Shown here: in pieces, positions 8,613 through 16,959 of the stretch | How positions within the stretch are numbered: the first letter of the stretch is position 1 | Layout: each line of letters begins with the position of its first letter | Assembly: GCF_001483135.1 (NCBI RefSeq) | Contig: NZ_LNAL01000007.1 | Coordinates: 767,712 to 831,711 of the forward strand | Source: Solirubrum puertoriconensis | GTDB taxonomy: Bacteria; Bacteroidota; Bacteroidia; Cytophagales; Hymenobacteraceae | Reading direction: 5' to 3' | Length of the DNA stretch: 64,000 bases | Made by a program: the position numbers and the translations under genes | Notes under the pieces: generated by a model | What the model was told of the DNA's origin: nothing | The model's database searches: none | Seen by the model: only the letters and a program-made list of their open reading frames with translations

Positions 8613-9740
8613 TTGCAGCTAACCGACCACATTCAGCACCTGCTTCGGGACCACGACTGTGTTATTATTCCCGACTTCGGCGGCCTGATTGCGGACTACG
8701 AGCCCGCACGCCTGCACCCGGTGCGCCACACGCTGGCACCTCCGGCCAAACGCGTGGCATTCAACCAAGCCCTTACCCGCAACGACGGGCTGCTGGTTGA
8801 TGCCATTAGCCGCCACTATGGCATTGGCACCCCGCAAGCGCGCCAGCAAGTGCGCGAGGCCGTGGCCAACATGCAGCACGAGCTCGATGAGCAGCATCGT
8901 ACGGAGCTACCCGGCATTGGCATATTTCGCCGAGCCCCGGGCCGCGGCCTCGATTTCGAATTTACCGGTCAGCAAAATCTACTACCCGCCAGCTTTGGCT
9001 TGCCCGAGCTAACCTCGCGTCCCGTACGCGCCACAGATGCGGTGCTGGCCCGCGAGCGTAGCCGCCAGGCACCGCAACCGGCGTTGGCCCCGGCACGCCG
9101 CCGCGGTTTGCGTAAGCTAGCTGTATCGGCAATGCTGGCTGTATCGTTAGGCTTGGTTCTCACGGCTCAATACCAGATTGCGCTGCGCCTAGGTAACATT
9201 CCGGAAAACTGGCAGTTAAGCGTCTTCAAGAACGATGCTGAGCCAGCGCGGCCAGTACAATCGGCAAATCTGGCTTCGGCCGCCTGGACGGAATCGGTAG
9301 TGCCCGATGGCGCTCCTGAGGCCCAGCCCGAAATCAGCAAACCGGCCGAAGCGGCTGCCCCCGCGCCTGTTGTCAAAGCGAAGCCTGCTGCAACGGTAAC
9401 CCCAAAGGCTGCGTCGGTGGCTACAGTAACGAAAGCTGCGGTAGAAGGCCGCCCGGCTGTAACTGGAAAACCCGTGCTGGTAAAGGGCGTTTCGAACCGC
9501 TGGTACGTAGTGAAAGCCACTTTCAACTCGTTTGCAGGTGCCGAAAAAGTGCAGAGCAACTACGCCAGCAAAGGCCACGTCGCCAAAATTCTGATGCCGC
9601 GTTGGGGGCATCGGGGCGTGGTAAATACTAAAAAGTACCGCGTTGCCGTTGCCGATTTCGCCGACAAAGCCACTGCTCAGCGAAACCTGCCGGAGCTGCG
9701 CAAGCAGTTCGGCAACGAAATTCAGGTTTACCCATATTAG
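8613..9740 (+). CDS. HU-like (CCDC81) domain protein with TM segment and SPOR domain
   Basis: A 375-residue protein with a TTG start. Residues 1-115 match the bacterial CCDC81-type HU domains (DHDCVIIPDFGGLIADY near residue 12, then a second HU-like unit around ELPGIGIFRR). A basic stretch (PARRRGLRK) precedes one transmembrane helix (about residues 172-188), then an Ala/Pro/Val-rich linker. The C-terminus (RWYVVKATFNSFAGAEKVQ to QIQVYPY region) is a SPOR domain, which in other proteins binds septal peptidoglycan. A cytoplasmic HU fold is thus joined to a periplasmic glycan binder. ExbB starts 2 bases after its stop. DNA binding is inferred from fold only. Confidence 0.82.
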   Translation: MQLTDHIQHLLRDHDCVIIPDFGGLIADYEPARLHPVRHTLAPPAKRVAFNQALTRNDGLLVDAISRHYGIGTPQARQQVREAVANMQHELDEQHRTELPGIGIFRRAPGRGLDFEFTGQQNLLPASFGLPELTSRPVRATDAVLARERSRQAPQPALAPARRRGLRKLAVSAMLAVSLGLVLTAQYQIALRLGNIPENWQLSVFKNDAEPARPVQSANLASAAWTESVVPDGAPEAQPEISKPAEAAAPAPVVKAKPAATVTPKAASVATVTKAAVEGRPAVTGKPVLVKGVSNRWYVVKATFNSFAGAEKVQSNYASKGHVAKILMPRWGHRGVVNTKKYRVAVADFADKATAQRNLPELRKQFGNEIQVYPY

Positions 9741-9741
9741 C

Positions 9742-10452
9742 ATGTTCGAACCCTTTCTGCTGCAGATAACCACCGCTGCGGCCGACTCCACCACCAATCC
9801 GGCCGCTACCGCTGCGGCTGCCCCAGCCGCCCAGCCCGATTCGCTCTCGGTAATCGACCTCATCTTTCAGGGGGGCTGGATCATGGTTCCGATCCTGTTG
9901 CTGTTCTCAGTATCCGTTTACATCATTCTGGAACGTTACCTCACCATCCGGAAAGCCGCCGCGCTGCCCGAAGGGTTCATGAACCAGATCCGGAACCTAA
10001 TGGTGAAGGGCGACTTGCAAGGCGCCAAAATGCTGACGGCCCAAACGGCCTCGCCGCTGGCCCGCATGATCGAGAAGGGTATCCGCCGCATTGGGTTGCC
10101 GCTGAAAGAGATTGAGACCAGCGTGGAGAACGTAGGCAAAGTAGAAATTGCACGCCTCGAGAAGAACATCAGCATCTTGGGCATCATCGCGGGTATTGCG
10201 CCAATGCTGGGCTTTGTGGGTACCATCGTCGGCGTAATCAACATCTTCTACGCCATCAGCTCCACCGGCGACTTTGGCATTGCCCAAATCTCGGGTGGCT
10301 TGTACACCAAGATGGTAACCTCCGCCGCTGGCCTGATTGTGGGCATGGTGGCCCACGTAGGCTACCATTGGCTCAGCATCATGGTTGAGCGGCTGGTGTT
10401 CCGCATGGAGAACTCGGCCATCGAGTTCATGGACATTCTGCAGGATAACTAG
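9742..10452 (+). CDS. exbB: MotA/TolQ/ExbB proton channel protein
   Basis: A 236-residue inner-membrane proton channel subunit that couples proton flow to TonB. I chose the ATG at 9742 (MFEPFLLQI); the longer frame from 9643 overlaps the HU-SPOR gene. Three membrane segments are visible: around GGWIMVPILLLFSVSVYII, around ISILGIIAGIAPMLGFVGTI, and around GLYTKMVTSAAGLIVGMVA. The second carries the conserved small-residue motif of the family. An Ala-rich N-terminal stretch is typical of Bacteroidota versions. It forms a cluster with exbD and tonB downstream. Confidence 0.92.
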   Translation: MFEPFLLQITTAAADSTTNPAATAAAAPAAQPDSLSVIDLIFQGGWIMVPILLLFSVSVYIILERYLTIRKAAALPEGFMNQIRNLMVKGDLQGAKMLTAQTASPLARMIEKGIRRIGLPLKEIETSVENVGKVEIARLEKNISILGIIAGIAPMLGFVGTIVGVINIFYAISSTGDFGIAQISGGLYTKMVTSAAGLIVGMVAHVGYHWLSIMVERLVFRMENSAIEFMDILQDN

Positions 10453-10457
10453 TGCGT

Positions 10458-10508
10458 AAGTGAATGAGTGGCCGAGCACGGTTGTTGCTTGGCCACTCAT
10501 TCGCACTT
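10458..10508. repeat. exbB-exbD intercistronic hairpin
   Basis: GAATGAGTGGCC at 10462-10473 is perfectly repeated in inverted form at 10491-10502, extended by AAGT/ACTT after a two-base bulge. It occupies most of the 77-base gap. No T-run follows, so it is more likely an RNA-processing or stability element than a terminator. Confidence 0.65.
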
Positions 10509-10529
10509 CAAGCCCCAACCAACATACCG

Positions 10530-10931
10530 ATGGATTTAAGCCGCCGGCGTAAGCTTTCCTCACACGTCGAGACCAGCTCGATGAACGACATCATGTTCTT
10601 CCTGATGTTGTTCTTCCTGATCGTATCGACCATGGTGAACCCCAACGTAATCAAGCTGATGCTGCCCAATGCCCGCTCGGGCAAACAGGCCATGAAGCAG
10701 CCCATTACGGTTTCGGTGGATGGCAATGGCCAGTACTTCATCGACCGCAAGCCCGTATCGTCGCAGGAGTTAGAACAGGAGCTGGCCACTCGAGTACAAG
10801 GCCTGGAAACGCCGACCGCCGTGTTGCGCGTGGATAAGTCGCTGAACGTGCAAAAGCTGGTAGACATCCTGGAAATCGGCAACCGGCTTAAAATCCGGAT
10901 GGTAATGGCTACAGCGGCCGAGAGCAAATAA
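10530..10931 (+). CDS. exbD: ExbD/TolR biopolymer transport protein
   Basis: A 133-residue partner of ExbB. The ATG at 10530 (MDLSRRRKL) is preferred over an upstream in-frame ATG at 10464, which would lie inside the intergenic hairpin. A short basic cytoplasmic tail leads into one transmembrane helix (about residues 20-37) whose first residue region holds Asp20, the likely proton-carrying Asp equivalent to Asp25 of E. coli ExbD. The rest is the periplasmic ExbD domain, ending in a Val/Met-rich strand. It belongs to the same cluster as exbB and tonB. Confidence 0.92.
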   Translation: MDLSRRRKLSSHVETSSMNDIMFFLMLFFLIVSTMVNPNVIKLMLPNARSGKQAMKQPITVSVDGNGQYFIDRKPVSSQELEQELATRVQGLETPTAVLRVDKSLNVQKLVDILEIGNRLKIRMVMATAAESK

Positions 10932-10956
10932 GCGCTGCGGCTTGCCTGCGGCCTCG

Positions 10957-11006
10957 TACAACCCTTGCCCCGGTGAGCTGAACCCCAGACGCACCGGGGC
11001 GCGTTG
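10957..11006. repeat. exbD-tonB intercistronic hairpin
   Basis: CCCCGGTG at 10967-10974 pairs with CACCGGGG at 10991-10998, and outer arms ACAAC (10957-10961) and GTTGT (11002-11006) extend the stem. No T-run follows. This is the third hairpin in three successive gaps of this cluster. Confidence 0.6.
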
Positions 11007-11058
11007 TTTACACCAAGCAGCGCAATCATCACCTAGTAACACTAACGATTCAACGACC

Positions 11059-11961
11059 ATGGCCGCTGAATTTCGCCACGAGCACCGCCGCGAAGCCCTA
11101 ATCGGCACCCTTGTGCTGAACGGCTTGCTGGCTTTGCTGTTCTTCCTGATTGTATTCAAGAATCCGCCCGAAGACATCGTGCTGACTGGCGGCGGGGGCG
11201 TGGAGCTGAACTACGGCCTCGATGAAACCGGCTTTGGCGACAACCAAACTTCGGCCCCGGCCAACGAGTCGCCGAGCCGCGAAGACAGCCGCCCGCCCGC
11301 CCAGCAGCCCGACCCCGAGCCGCAGCAAGCCCGGCAGCCCGTAACACCTACCGAAGAAGCACAACCCGAGAAGGTGGTGACGAGCGAGGCCGAAGAAAAC
11401 GATGTGAAGATTCCGCCGGTGGAGAAACCTTCGCCCAAGCCGCGCGAAGAGCCGGTGAAGGAACCCGAGCCCGAGAAGCCCAAAGTAAACCCTAGGGCGG
11501 TGTTTACGCCCCGTGGCGCAGCGGCCAACACCGGCGGCAACGGCACCATGGGCACCAGCAACAACCCCGCCGGCAACAACAACGGCGACGACCCCGGCAC
11601 GGTAGGTGATAAAGGTGACCCCCGCGGCACCTACAGCGGCAAAGCCTACAGCGGCGACCCCGGCGAAGGCGGCGGCAGCGGGGGCGGTTTCGGCAGCGGT
11701 AAGCTCAACATGCCCGGCTGGGCCTTCGACAACAAACCCAACGACCAAGACCCCTCCGACGAAGTAGGTTTTGTGACGCTCAAAATCAAGATCGACGAGA
11801 ACGGCGACGTGGAGTCGGTAACGGTAACGGGCTCGAGCGTAACGCCCCGTGTGGCCAACTTCTACCGCGATATGATTCAGAACAAAGCCACCTTCCGCCG
11901 CGTGGGCAGCGGTACCGGCGGCGCCACCGGCACCATTACCTACCGCATCGGTGGCAAGTAA
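11059..11961 (+). CDS. tonB: Energy transducer TonB-like protein
   Basis: A 300-residue TonB-family protein. I chose the ATG at 11059 (MAAEFRHEHRR); the frame opens further upstream without support. A single N-terminal membrane anchor (about residues 13-33) is followed by a long Pro/Glu/Lys-rich periplasm-spanning region (residues about 60-150), a Gly/Asn-rich linker and a C-terminal TonB-like domain (GFVTLKIKIDENGDVESV, ending TITYRIGGK). With ExbB and ExbD it would deliver proton-motive energy to the outer membrane, plausibly to the barrel encoded in the same cluster. A strong terminator follows. Confidence 0.85.
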   Translation: MAAEFRHEHRREALIGTLVLNGLLALLFFLIVFKNPPEDIVLTGGGGVELNYGLDETGFGDNQTSAPANESPSREDSRPPAQQPDPEPQQARQPVTPTEEAQPEKVVTSEAEENDVKIPPVEKPSPKPREEPVKEPEPEKPKVNPRAVFTPRGAAANTGGNGTMGTSNNPAGNNNGDDPGTVGDKGDPRGTYSGKAYSGDPGEGGGSGGGFGSGKLNMPGWAFDNKPNDQDPSDEVGFVTLKIKIDENGDVESVTVTGSSVTPRVANFYRDMIQNKATFRRVGSGTGGATGTITYRIGGK

Positions 11962-11977
11962 TTTTAGCTGCAGCAAG

Positions 11978-12016
11978 CGCCGCGGGTCGGAATTCTCCGG
12001 CTCGCGGCGTTTTTTT
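11978..12016 (+). terminator. Intrinsic terminator after tonB
   Basis: A 13-bp stem (11978-11990 with 11997-12009, two G-U wobbles), loop AATTCT, then seven T. It ends only 22 bases before the folC ATG, so folC must be reached by readthrough or have a start site very close to its ATG. Confidence 0.85.
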
Positions 12017-12038
12017 GTGCCCTGATTTCGCCCGTACC

Positions 12039-13352
12039 ATGACTTACGCCCAAACGCTTGAATACCTGTACTCGCAACTACCTATGTTTCAAAAAGTAGG
12101 ATCGGCTGGGTTCAAGAAAGGCTTGGAGGGAATCCAGCGCTTAGTAGAGGCCCTAGGTCATCCGGAGAATGACTTTCGGAGTGTGCACGTAGCCGGCACC
12201 AACGGCAAGGGCAGCAGCTCGCATCTGCTGGCCGCCATTCTGCAAAGCGCCGGCTACCGCACCGGCTTGTACACCTCGCCGCACCTGCGCGAGTTCACCG
12301 AGCGCATTCGCATCGATGGGCAGGAGCTGGCGCCCGATTACCTGGTACGCTGGGTAGCGCAGTGGCGCGGACTGTTCGAGCAGGAGAAGCCGTCGTTTTT
12401 TGAGATGTGCGTGGCCTTGTGCTACGACTATTTCGCTGCCGAGCGGGTGGATATAGCCGTAATCGAAGTAGGCCTAGGTGGCCGGCTTGATTCGACCAAC
12501 ATCATCACGCCGCTGGTGTCGCTTATCACCAACATCAGTTACGATCATCAGGCCATACTGGGCGACACGCTGCCGCAGATTGCTTCCGAAAAAGCGGGTA
12601 TCATTAAGCCTGCAGTACCAGCCATCGTCAGCCAAACTCAGCCCGAAGTGGCGGCTGTGTTCAGCGACAAAGCCGAGCAAACGGGCGCGCCTTTAACCTT
12701 CGCCGACCGGAAGTACCGCGCCGACTTGCTGCGCGACAACCCAGCCGCTGCATCCCAGCACGTGCGCATTTGGCGCGACGAGCAGGTGTGGTTTGAAGAG
12801 GCTGAGCTGGGCCTCGTAGGCGACTACCAACGCCTGAACTTGCCCGGTGTGCTGGCTGTGGTGGAGGAGCTGCGCAGCCAAGGCTTTACGATTACCGATG
12901 AACACATCCGGGCGGGGATGCGCGATGTACGCCACCTCACGGGTTTGCGCGGGCGCTGGCAGGTAATTGCGCAGGCACCTCTAACCGTGTGCGACACCGG
13001 CCACAACGAGGCCGGTATCCGGATGGTGGTGCAGCAACTGGCCCGTTTGCAATACCAACGCCTGCACGTGGTGCTGGGTATGGTAAACGATAAGGACCTA
13101 GGCAAGGTGTTGCGCCTGCTGCCGACGGAGGCCACCTATTACTTTTGCGCCGCCAACATACCTAGGGCACTTCCGGCCGAAGAACTAGCCAAGCAAGCCG
13201 GCGAAGTGGGCCTGCAGGGCCTGGTTTGTGGCTCGGTGGCGGCGGCGCTGGCCAAAGCCCGCGAGCAAGCCGCCGCCAATGATGCAATCTTTGTAGGCGG
13301 CAGCACCTTTGTGGTGGCCGAAGTGCCCGACCTGTACGCTCCTGAAGCTTAA
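12039..13352 (+). CDS. folC: Bifunctional folylpolyglutamate synthase / dihydrofolate synthase
   Basis: A 437-residue Mur-ligase-family enzyme that adds glutamate to dihydropteroate and to folates. The ATP loop AGTNGKGSSS lies at about residues 52-61, followed by SPHL and, further on, EVGLGGRLDSTN and the SYDHQAILG region typical of FolC. A C-terminal domain with CDTGHNEAG follows. Start is the ATG at 12039; the frame opens 24 bases earlier inside the terminator. Length matches the family. It ends the cluster and is separated from trmB by 71 bases. Confidence 0.95.
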   Translation: MTYAQTLEYLYSQLPMFQKVGSAGFKKGLEGIQRLVEALGHPENDFRSVHVAGTNGKGSSSHLLAAILQSAGYRTGLYTSPHLREFTERIRIDGQELAPDYLVRWVAQWRGLFEQEKPSFFEMCVALCYDYFAAERVDIAVIEVGLGGRLDSTNIITPLVSLITNISYDHQAILGDTLPQIASEKAGIIKPAVPAIVSQTQPEVAAVFSDKAEQTGAPLTFADRKYRADLLRDNPAAASQHVRIWRDEQVWFEEAELGLVGDYQRLNLPGVLAVVEELRSQGFTITDEHIRAGMRDVRHLTGLRGRWQVIAQAPLTVCDTGHNEAGIRMVVQQLARLQYQRLHVVLGMVNDKDLGKVLRLLPTEATYYFCAANIPRALPAEELAKQAGEVGLQGLVCGSVAAALAKAREQAAANDAIFVGGSTFVVAEVPDLYAPEA

Positions 13353-13423
13353 AAACACCTAGGCACCCAACGCAAGCAGTTTGCTGCCCACATTCATTTT
13401 TTCAACAGCACAGATTTCCCTTC

Positions 13424-14083
13424 ATGGGTCGAGTAAAACTGAAGCGCTTTGCCGACAACGCGCAGCGCGCCGACATTGTAGAGCCCGGCAAAGACACCTA
13501 CAGCAACCTAGGCGGCCGCTGGCAATCGGAGTTCTTCCGCAACAACAATCCGATTACGCTGGAGATGGGCTGCGGTAAAGGCGAGTATACCGTGGGCCTG
13601 GCGGCGCGCTACCCCGAGCGCAACTTCCTGGGGCTGGATATTAAAGGCGAGCGTATGCACCGCGGCAGCATTTTGGCCGAGGAGCAGGGCCTTACCAACG
13701 TGGGCTTTTTGCGCACCCGCGCCGAAACCTTGCTGGAACACTTCGGCCCCGGCGAGCTGGATGAAATCTGGATTACCTTTCCCGATCCGCGGCCGCGTCT
13801 CGGCGACACCAAGCGCCGTCTTACCGCGCCCCGCTTTCAGGAGCTGTACCGCCAGATTCTGCGCCCGGGCGGATTAGTTCACCTAAAAACCGATTCCGAC
13901 CTGCTGTTCGACTATACCCTCGAACTGCTGCAGGAGCGCAACGCGCCCAACTTGGTTTTCACTAAAGACCTGTACCAGACCACGGGCCTGTTGCCGCACA
14001 CCTATGATATCCAAACCACCTACGAGCGGAAGTACCGCGAACTGGGTGTGCCAATTAAATACTTGCATTTCTCCTTTGAATAG
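13424..14083 (+). CDS. trmB: tRNA (guanine-N7-)-methyltransferase
   Basis: A 219-residue SAM-dependent enzyme that makes m7G46 in tRNA. The SAM-binding motif EMGCGKGEYT is at residues 47-56, and the TrmB signature FPDPRPRLGDTKRRL at about 119-133, followed by LRPGG and a Glu-poor C-terminus ending in HFSFE. Length is typical for the family. It lies 15 bases before the next gene on the same strand, so the two may be co-transcribed. Confidence 0.95.
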   Translation: MGRVKLKRFADNAQRADIVEPGKDTYSNLGGRWQSEFFRNNNPITLEMGCGKGEYTVGLAARYPERNFLGLDIKGERMHRGSILAEEQGLTNVGFLRTRAETLLEHFGPGELDEIWITFPDPRPRLGDTKRRLTAPRFQELYRQILRPGGLVHLKTDSDLLFDYTLELLQERNAPNLVFTKDLYQTTGLLPHTYDIQTTYERKYRELGVPIKYLHFSFE

Positions 14084-14098
14084 CCAAACCTTGCCATC

Positions 14099-14947
14099 AT
14101 GAGTCAGCAGCCACCTATCGTCACGCTTCCGTTGTTTAGCAAGCTCGATGAGCGGCTGCTAGCGTTTTTGCGCGGGCTGTCGGCCGAGGAGTGGGAGCAG
14201 CAAACGCTAGCCCCGCGCTGGCGCGTGATGGACGTAGCCCTGCACTTGCTCGATGGCAACCTGCGCACGCTCTCGATGCTGCGCGATGGGTACTTTGGCG
14301 TGCCGCCCACCGGCGACCTAGGCAGCTACCAAGGTTTGGTGGGTTTCCTGAATCAGCTGAATGCCGACTGGATAACGGCCACACGCCGCCTAAGCCCCGC
14401 GGTAGTAATGCAGCTGCTGGAGCAATCGGGGCAGGAATATTCGGCTTTCCTTGGTACGCTCGACGTGTGGGCACCGGCCGCATTCTCGGTAGGATGGGCC
14501 GGCGAAAGCGAATCGCTGAACTGGTTTCACATAGCCCGCGAATACACCGAAAAGTGGCACCACCAGCAGCAAATAAGGCAAGCAGTAGGCCGGGGCGAAG
14601 CCGAGTTGTTGCAACCGGAGCTATATGAGCCGTACCTGCAAACATCCATGCGGGCATTGCCGCACCACTACCGCAACGTGGCCGCGCCCGAGGGCACGCA
14701 GCTGCGCGTGGTAGTTGAAAGCCCTGAAAGCTCCTATCAATGGTGGCTGCGCCGAGGCGCAGAGCAGTGGACCCTAGGTAACGAAGCGGCCGGGCAAGCG
14801 GCGGCCAGCGTGTACCTCGATGCGCACGTTGCCTGGCGTATGCTCAGCAAGGAGCTGGATGCCCAAACGGCGGCTAAGTGCGTGCGGGCAGAGGGCGCAG
14901 CCTGGTTGGCCGAGCCCGTGCTAAGCCTCACCGCCGTTATGGCTTAG
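14099..14947 (+). CDS. DinB/maleylpyruvate-isomerase-fold protein
   Basis: A 282-residue protein with the MDMPI N-terminal (DinB-like four-helix) fold. Likely metal ligands are a His near residue 49 in DVALHLLDGNLR and a Glu and His in the later helix EYTEKWHHQQQIRQA. The C-terminal third is a separate alpha/beta region. Members include mycothiol- or bacillithiol-dependent enzymes, but many are uncharacterised. The thiol cofactor and substrate cannot be deduced here. It follows trmB by 15 bases and converges with the minus-strand TrpF-like gene 3 bases later. Confidence 0.7.
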   Translation: MSQQPPIVTLPLFSKLDERLLAFLRGLSAEEWEQQTLAPRWRVMDVALHLLDGNLRTLSMLRDGYFGVPPTGDLGSYQGLVGFLNQLNADWITATRRLSPAVVMQLLEQSGQEYSAFLGTLDVWAPAAFSVGWAGESESLNWFHIAREYTEKWHHQQQIRQAVGRGEAELLQPELYEPYLQTSMRALPHHYRNVAAPEGTQLRVVVESPESSYQWWLRRGAEQWTLGNEAAGQAAASVYLDAHVAWRMLSKELDAQTAAKCVRAEGAAWLAEPVLSLTAVMA

Positions 14948-14950
14948 GAT

Positions 14951-15574
14951 TTACTCAACTTCCAACTCCTCGAACACGGCTTCCATCTCGCTGAAATCGC
15001 GCAGGCCAGGCTTGATTTCGTCGCCGCCTTCGAGCACGAGGCCTTGCGGATGTACCTTTTCTACAAACTCGCGCACGCTGCCGTTGGCAAAGCCCGGAGC
15101 GAGCCATATCGAGTAGGTGCGGGCTTGCTCGGTAAGGTGGGCCAGCTGAAACTCAGTAAGCGGCTGCGGCGGCAAATCGGTCATTACAAAACCGGTGGTG
15201 TGCTGACCTAGGGTGCGGAAACGGTTGTCGACGTCCTCGGGCAGCATGTCCGGAATCCACTTCACCAGCACCAAGGCAGACACCGATAGGGCAGCCAATT
15301 CTTCGGGGCGGCGCTGCTTGTGCAGCAGCACGCTGTGCAGGTTGCATTCTTGTGCCAGGGCATTAATGTCCGCAATGGGCAGGCTATCGAACTCGCCTAC
15401 CAGCTGCACCCCAGCCACCCAGCTGCTTAGCTCTTTCACCAGCGCGGGCGTTACGGCGCCAGGCAGGGCAGGGTCGAGGCGGAACGTGATATAGTCGGCT
15501 CCCATGCCGGCGCAGTAGCGCGCGTCGGACAGGTTGTTGATACCACGAACGATGACAGAGGTGAGCAGAGACAC
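14951..15574 (-). CDS. TrpF-like TIM-barrel protein lacking the catalytic Cys
   Basis: A 207-residue protein resembling phosphoribosylanthranilate isomerase (SVIVRGINNLSDARYCAGMG aligns with the KICGIT start of TrpF, then a GADYITF strand). The general-base Cys of TrpF is replaced by Arg in VIVRGI, so isomerase activity is doubtful. No other trp gene is present in the window. I chose the GTG at 15574 because it gives the usual family length and because a -7 element at 15687-15694 would place transcription start after the longer ATG at 15685. Function unknown. Confidence 0.7.
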   Translation of the reverse strand: MSLLTSVIVRGINNLSDARYCAGMGADYITFRLDPALPGAVTPALVKELSSWVAGVQLVGEFDSLPIADINALAQECNLHSVLLHKQRRPEELAALSVSALVLVKWIPDMLPEDVDNRFRTLGQHTTGFVMTDLPPQPLTEFQLAHLTEQARTYSIWLAPGFANGSVREFVEKVHPQGLVLEGGDEIKPGLRDFSEMEAVFEELEVE

Positions 15575-15686
15575 AGCGAAAAACGAAACAGATGATGGGC
15601 GAATGTAGCCAGGAGGGAAGCACAGCTTAACCAACCCCAAGGGGCTGAATTGATGCAGCCGCAGAGCTTCTGGCAGGCAGAGCATG

Positions 15687-15694
15687 CAAATGTA
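15687..15694 (-). promoter_or_regulatory. Bacteroidota -7 element for the TrpF-like gene
   Basis: CAAATGTA on the plus strand reads TACATTTG on the minus strand, matching TAnnTTTG. It lies 113 bases before the chosen GTG. No -33 TTG is obvious. Confidence 0.4.
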
Positions 15695-15720
15695 GGAAAC
15701 CGCGAGCGGCGAACGTGTGT

Positions 15721-15728
15721 TACCTTTG
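15721..15728 (+). promoter_or_regulatory. Bacteroidota -7 element for mnmA
   Basis: TACCTTTG is an exact TAnnTTTG match 40 bases before the mnmA ATG. The -33 box is not clear. It sits back-to-back with the minus-strand element at 15687-15694. Confidence 0.5.
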
Positions 15729-15768
15729 CCACTTCGGCCGCGAACTTTGACCTCGCGGGCGCTACTTT

Positions 15769-16944
15769 ATGAATACAGATACCAACCCGACGCCGTCGAA
15801 AGGCCGCGTCCTCGTCGCGATGAGCGGCGGCATCGATTCGTCCGTGGCAGCCGTTATGCTGCACGAGCAAGGATACGAAGTGGTCGGCATGACCATGAAA
15901 ACCTGGGACTACGCCTCGGCAGGCGGCTCCAAAAAAGAAACCGGCTGCTGCTCACTCGACAGCATCAACGACGCCCGCAACGTGGCCGTGCAGCTGGGCT
16001 TTCCGCACTTTATCATCGACATCCGCAACGAGTTCGGCGACCATGTAATCGACGACTTCGTGGGCGAATACCTGGCTGGCCGTACGCCGAACCCCTGCGT
16101 GCTTTGCAACACCCATATTAAGTGGGATGCCTTGCTGCGCCGGGCCGATCAGCTCGGGTGCCAATACATTGCCACCGGCCATTACGCCAACGTGCGCCAC
16201 GAAAACGGCCGCTACGTCATCAGCAAAGGCCTCGACGAAAGCAAGGACCAGTCGTACGCCCTGTGGGGCGTGTCGCAGGAAAGCTTGGCCCGCACCATTT
16301 TCCCGCTGGGCAAGCTACGCAAGTCCGAAATCCGCCAAATGGCCGCCGACCGCGGCTTTATGGAGCTGGTAAACAAATCGGAGAGCTACGAAATCTGCTT
16401 TATCCCCGACAACGACTACCGGGGCTTCCTGAAGCGCCGCGTCGAGGGCCTGGAGGAGCGCGTGAAGGGCGGCAAATTCGTACTGACCGACGGCACCGTG
16501 GTGGGCACGCACGAAGGCTACCCGTTCTACACCATTGGCCAGCGCAAAGGCTTGGGCGTAACCCTAGGTTACCCGGCTTACGTGGTCGAAATCCGGCCCG
16601 AAGCCAACGAGGTGGTGCTTGGCAACCACGATGAGCTGGCCCGCACAGCCACCGTGGTGGGCCGTCTGAACATGGGCAAGTTTGCATCGCTCGAGGGCCA
16701 AGGGCTGGTGCCTGCTTTCACCAAAGTGCGGTACAACCACGCCGGCGCCCCGGCGTTTTTGGAGGAGAAGGACGGAAAGATGTACGTTTACTTTCCGGAG
16801 CCCGTGCACGCCATTGCGCCCGGTCAGGCCGCTGTGTTCTACGACGGTCAGGACGTGCTAGGTGGTGGCTGGATTGAGCGCAGTCCGGCCGCGTTGGCCG
16901 CGCCCATCCCGCTGCCGGTGCTAGGAGCCAAGGCTACCGTTTAA
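15769..16944 (+). CDS. mnmA: tRNA-specific 2-thiouridylase
   Basis: A 391-residue enzyme that thiolates U34 of tRNA-Lys, -Glu and -Gln. The ATP-PP loop SGGIDSS is at residues 19-25; the catalytic cysteines are Cys110 (or Cys113) in PNPCVLCN and Cys210 in SYEICFIPDNDY. The C-terminal beta-barrel domain is present and length is as expected. The short Pro-rich extension after the last strand is ordinary. It is divergent from the TrpF-like gene and is followed 15 bases later by a lipoprotein gene that could share its transcript. Confidence 0.95.
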   Translation: MNTDTNPTPSKGRVLVAMSGGIDSSVAAVMLHEQGYEVVGMTMKTWDYASAGGSKKETGCCSLDSINDARNVAVQLGFPHFIIDIRNEFGDHVIDDFVGEYLAGRTPNPCVLCNTHIKWDALLRRADQLGCQYIATGHYANVRHENGRYVISKGLDESKDQSYALWGVSQESLARTIFPLGKLRKSEIRQMAADRGFMELVNKSESYEICFIPDNDYRGFLKRRVEGLEERVKGGKFVLTDGTVVGTHEGYPFYTIGQRKGLGVTLGYPAYVVEIRPEANEVVLGNHDELARTATVVGRLNMGKFASLEGQGLVPAFTKVRYNHAGAPAFLEEKDGKMYVYFPEPVHAIAPGQAAVFYDGQDVLGGGWIERSPAALAAPIPLPVLGAKATV

Positions 16945-16959
16945 CTGCTGTTATCTACT

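Noticed and set aside
11098..11976. Minus-strand frame (292 codons) opposite tonB
   Set aside because: It is a Gly/Ala/Val/Arg-rich translation of the Pro/Gly-rich tonB region, typical of a shadow frame.
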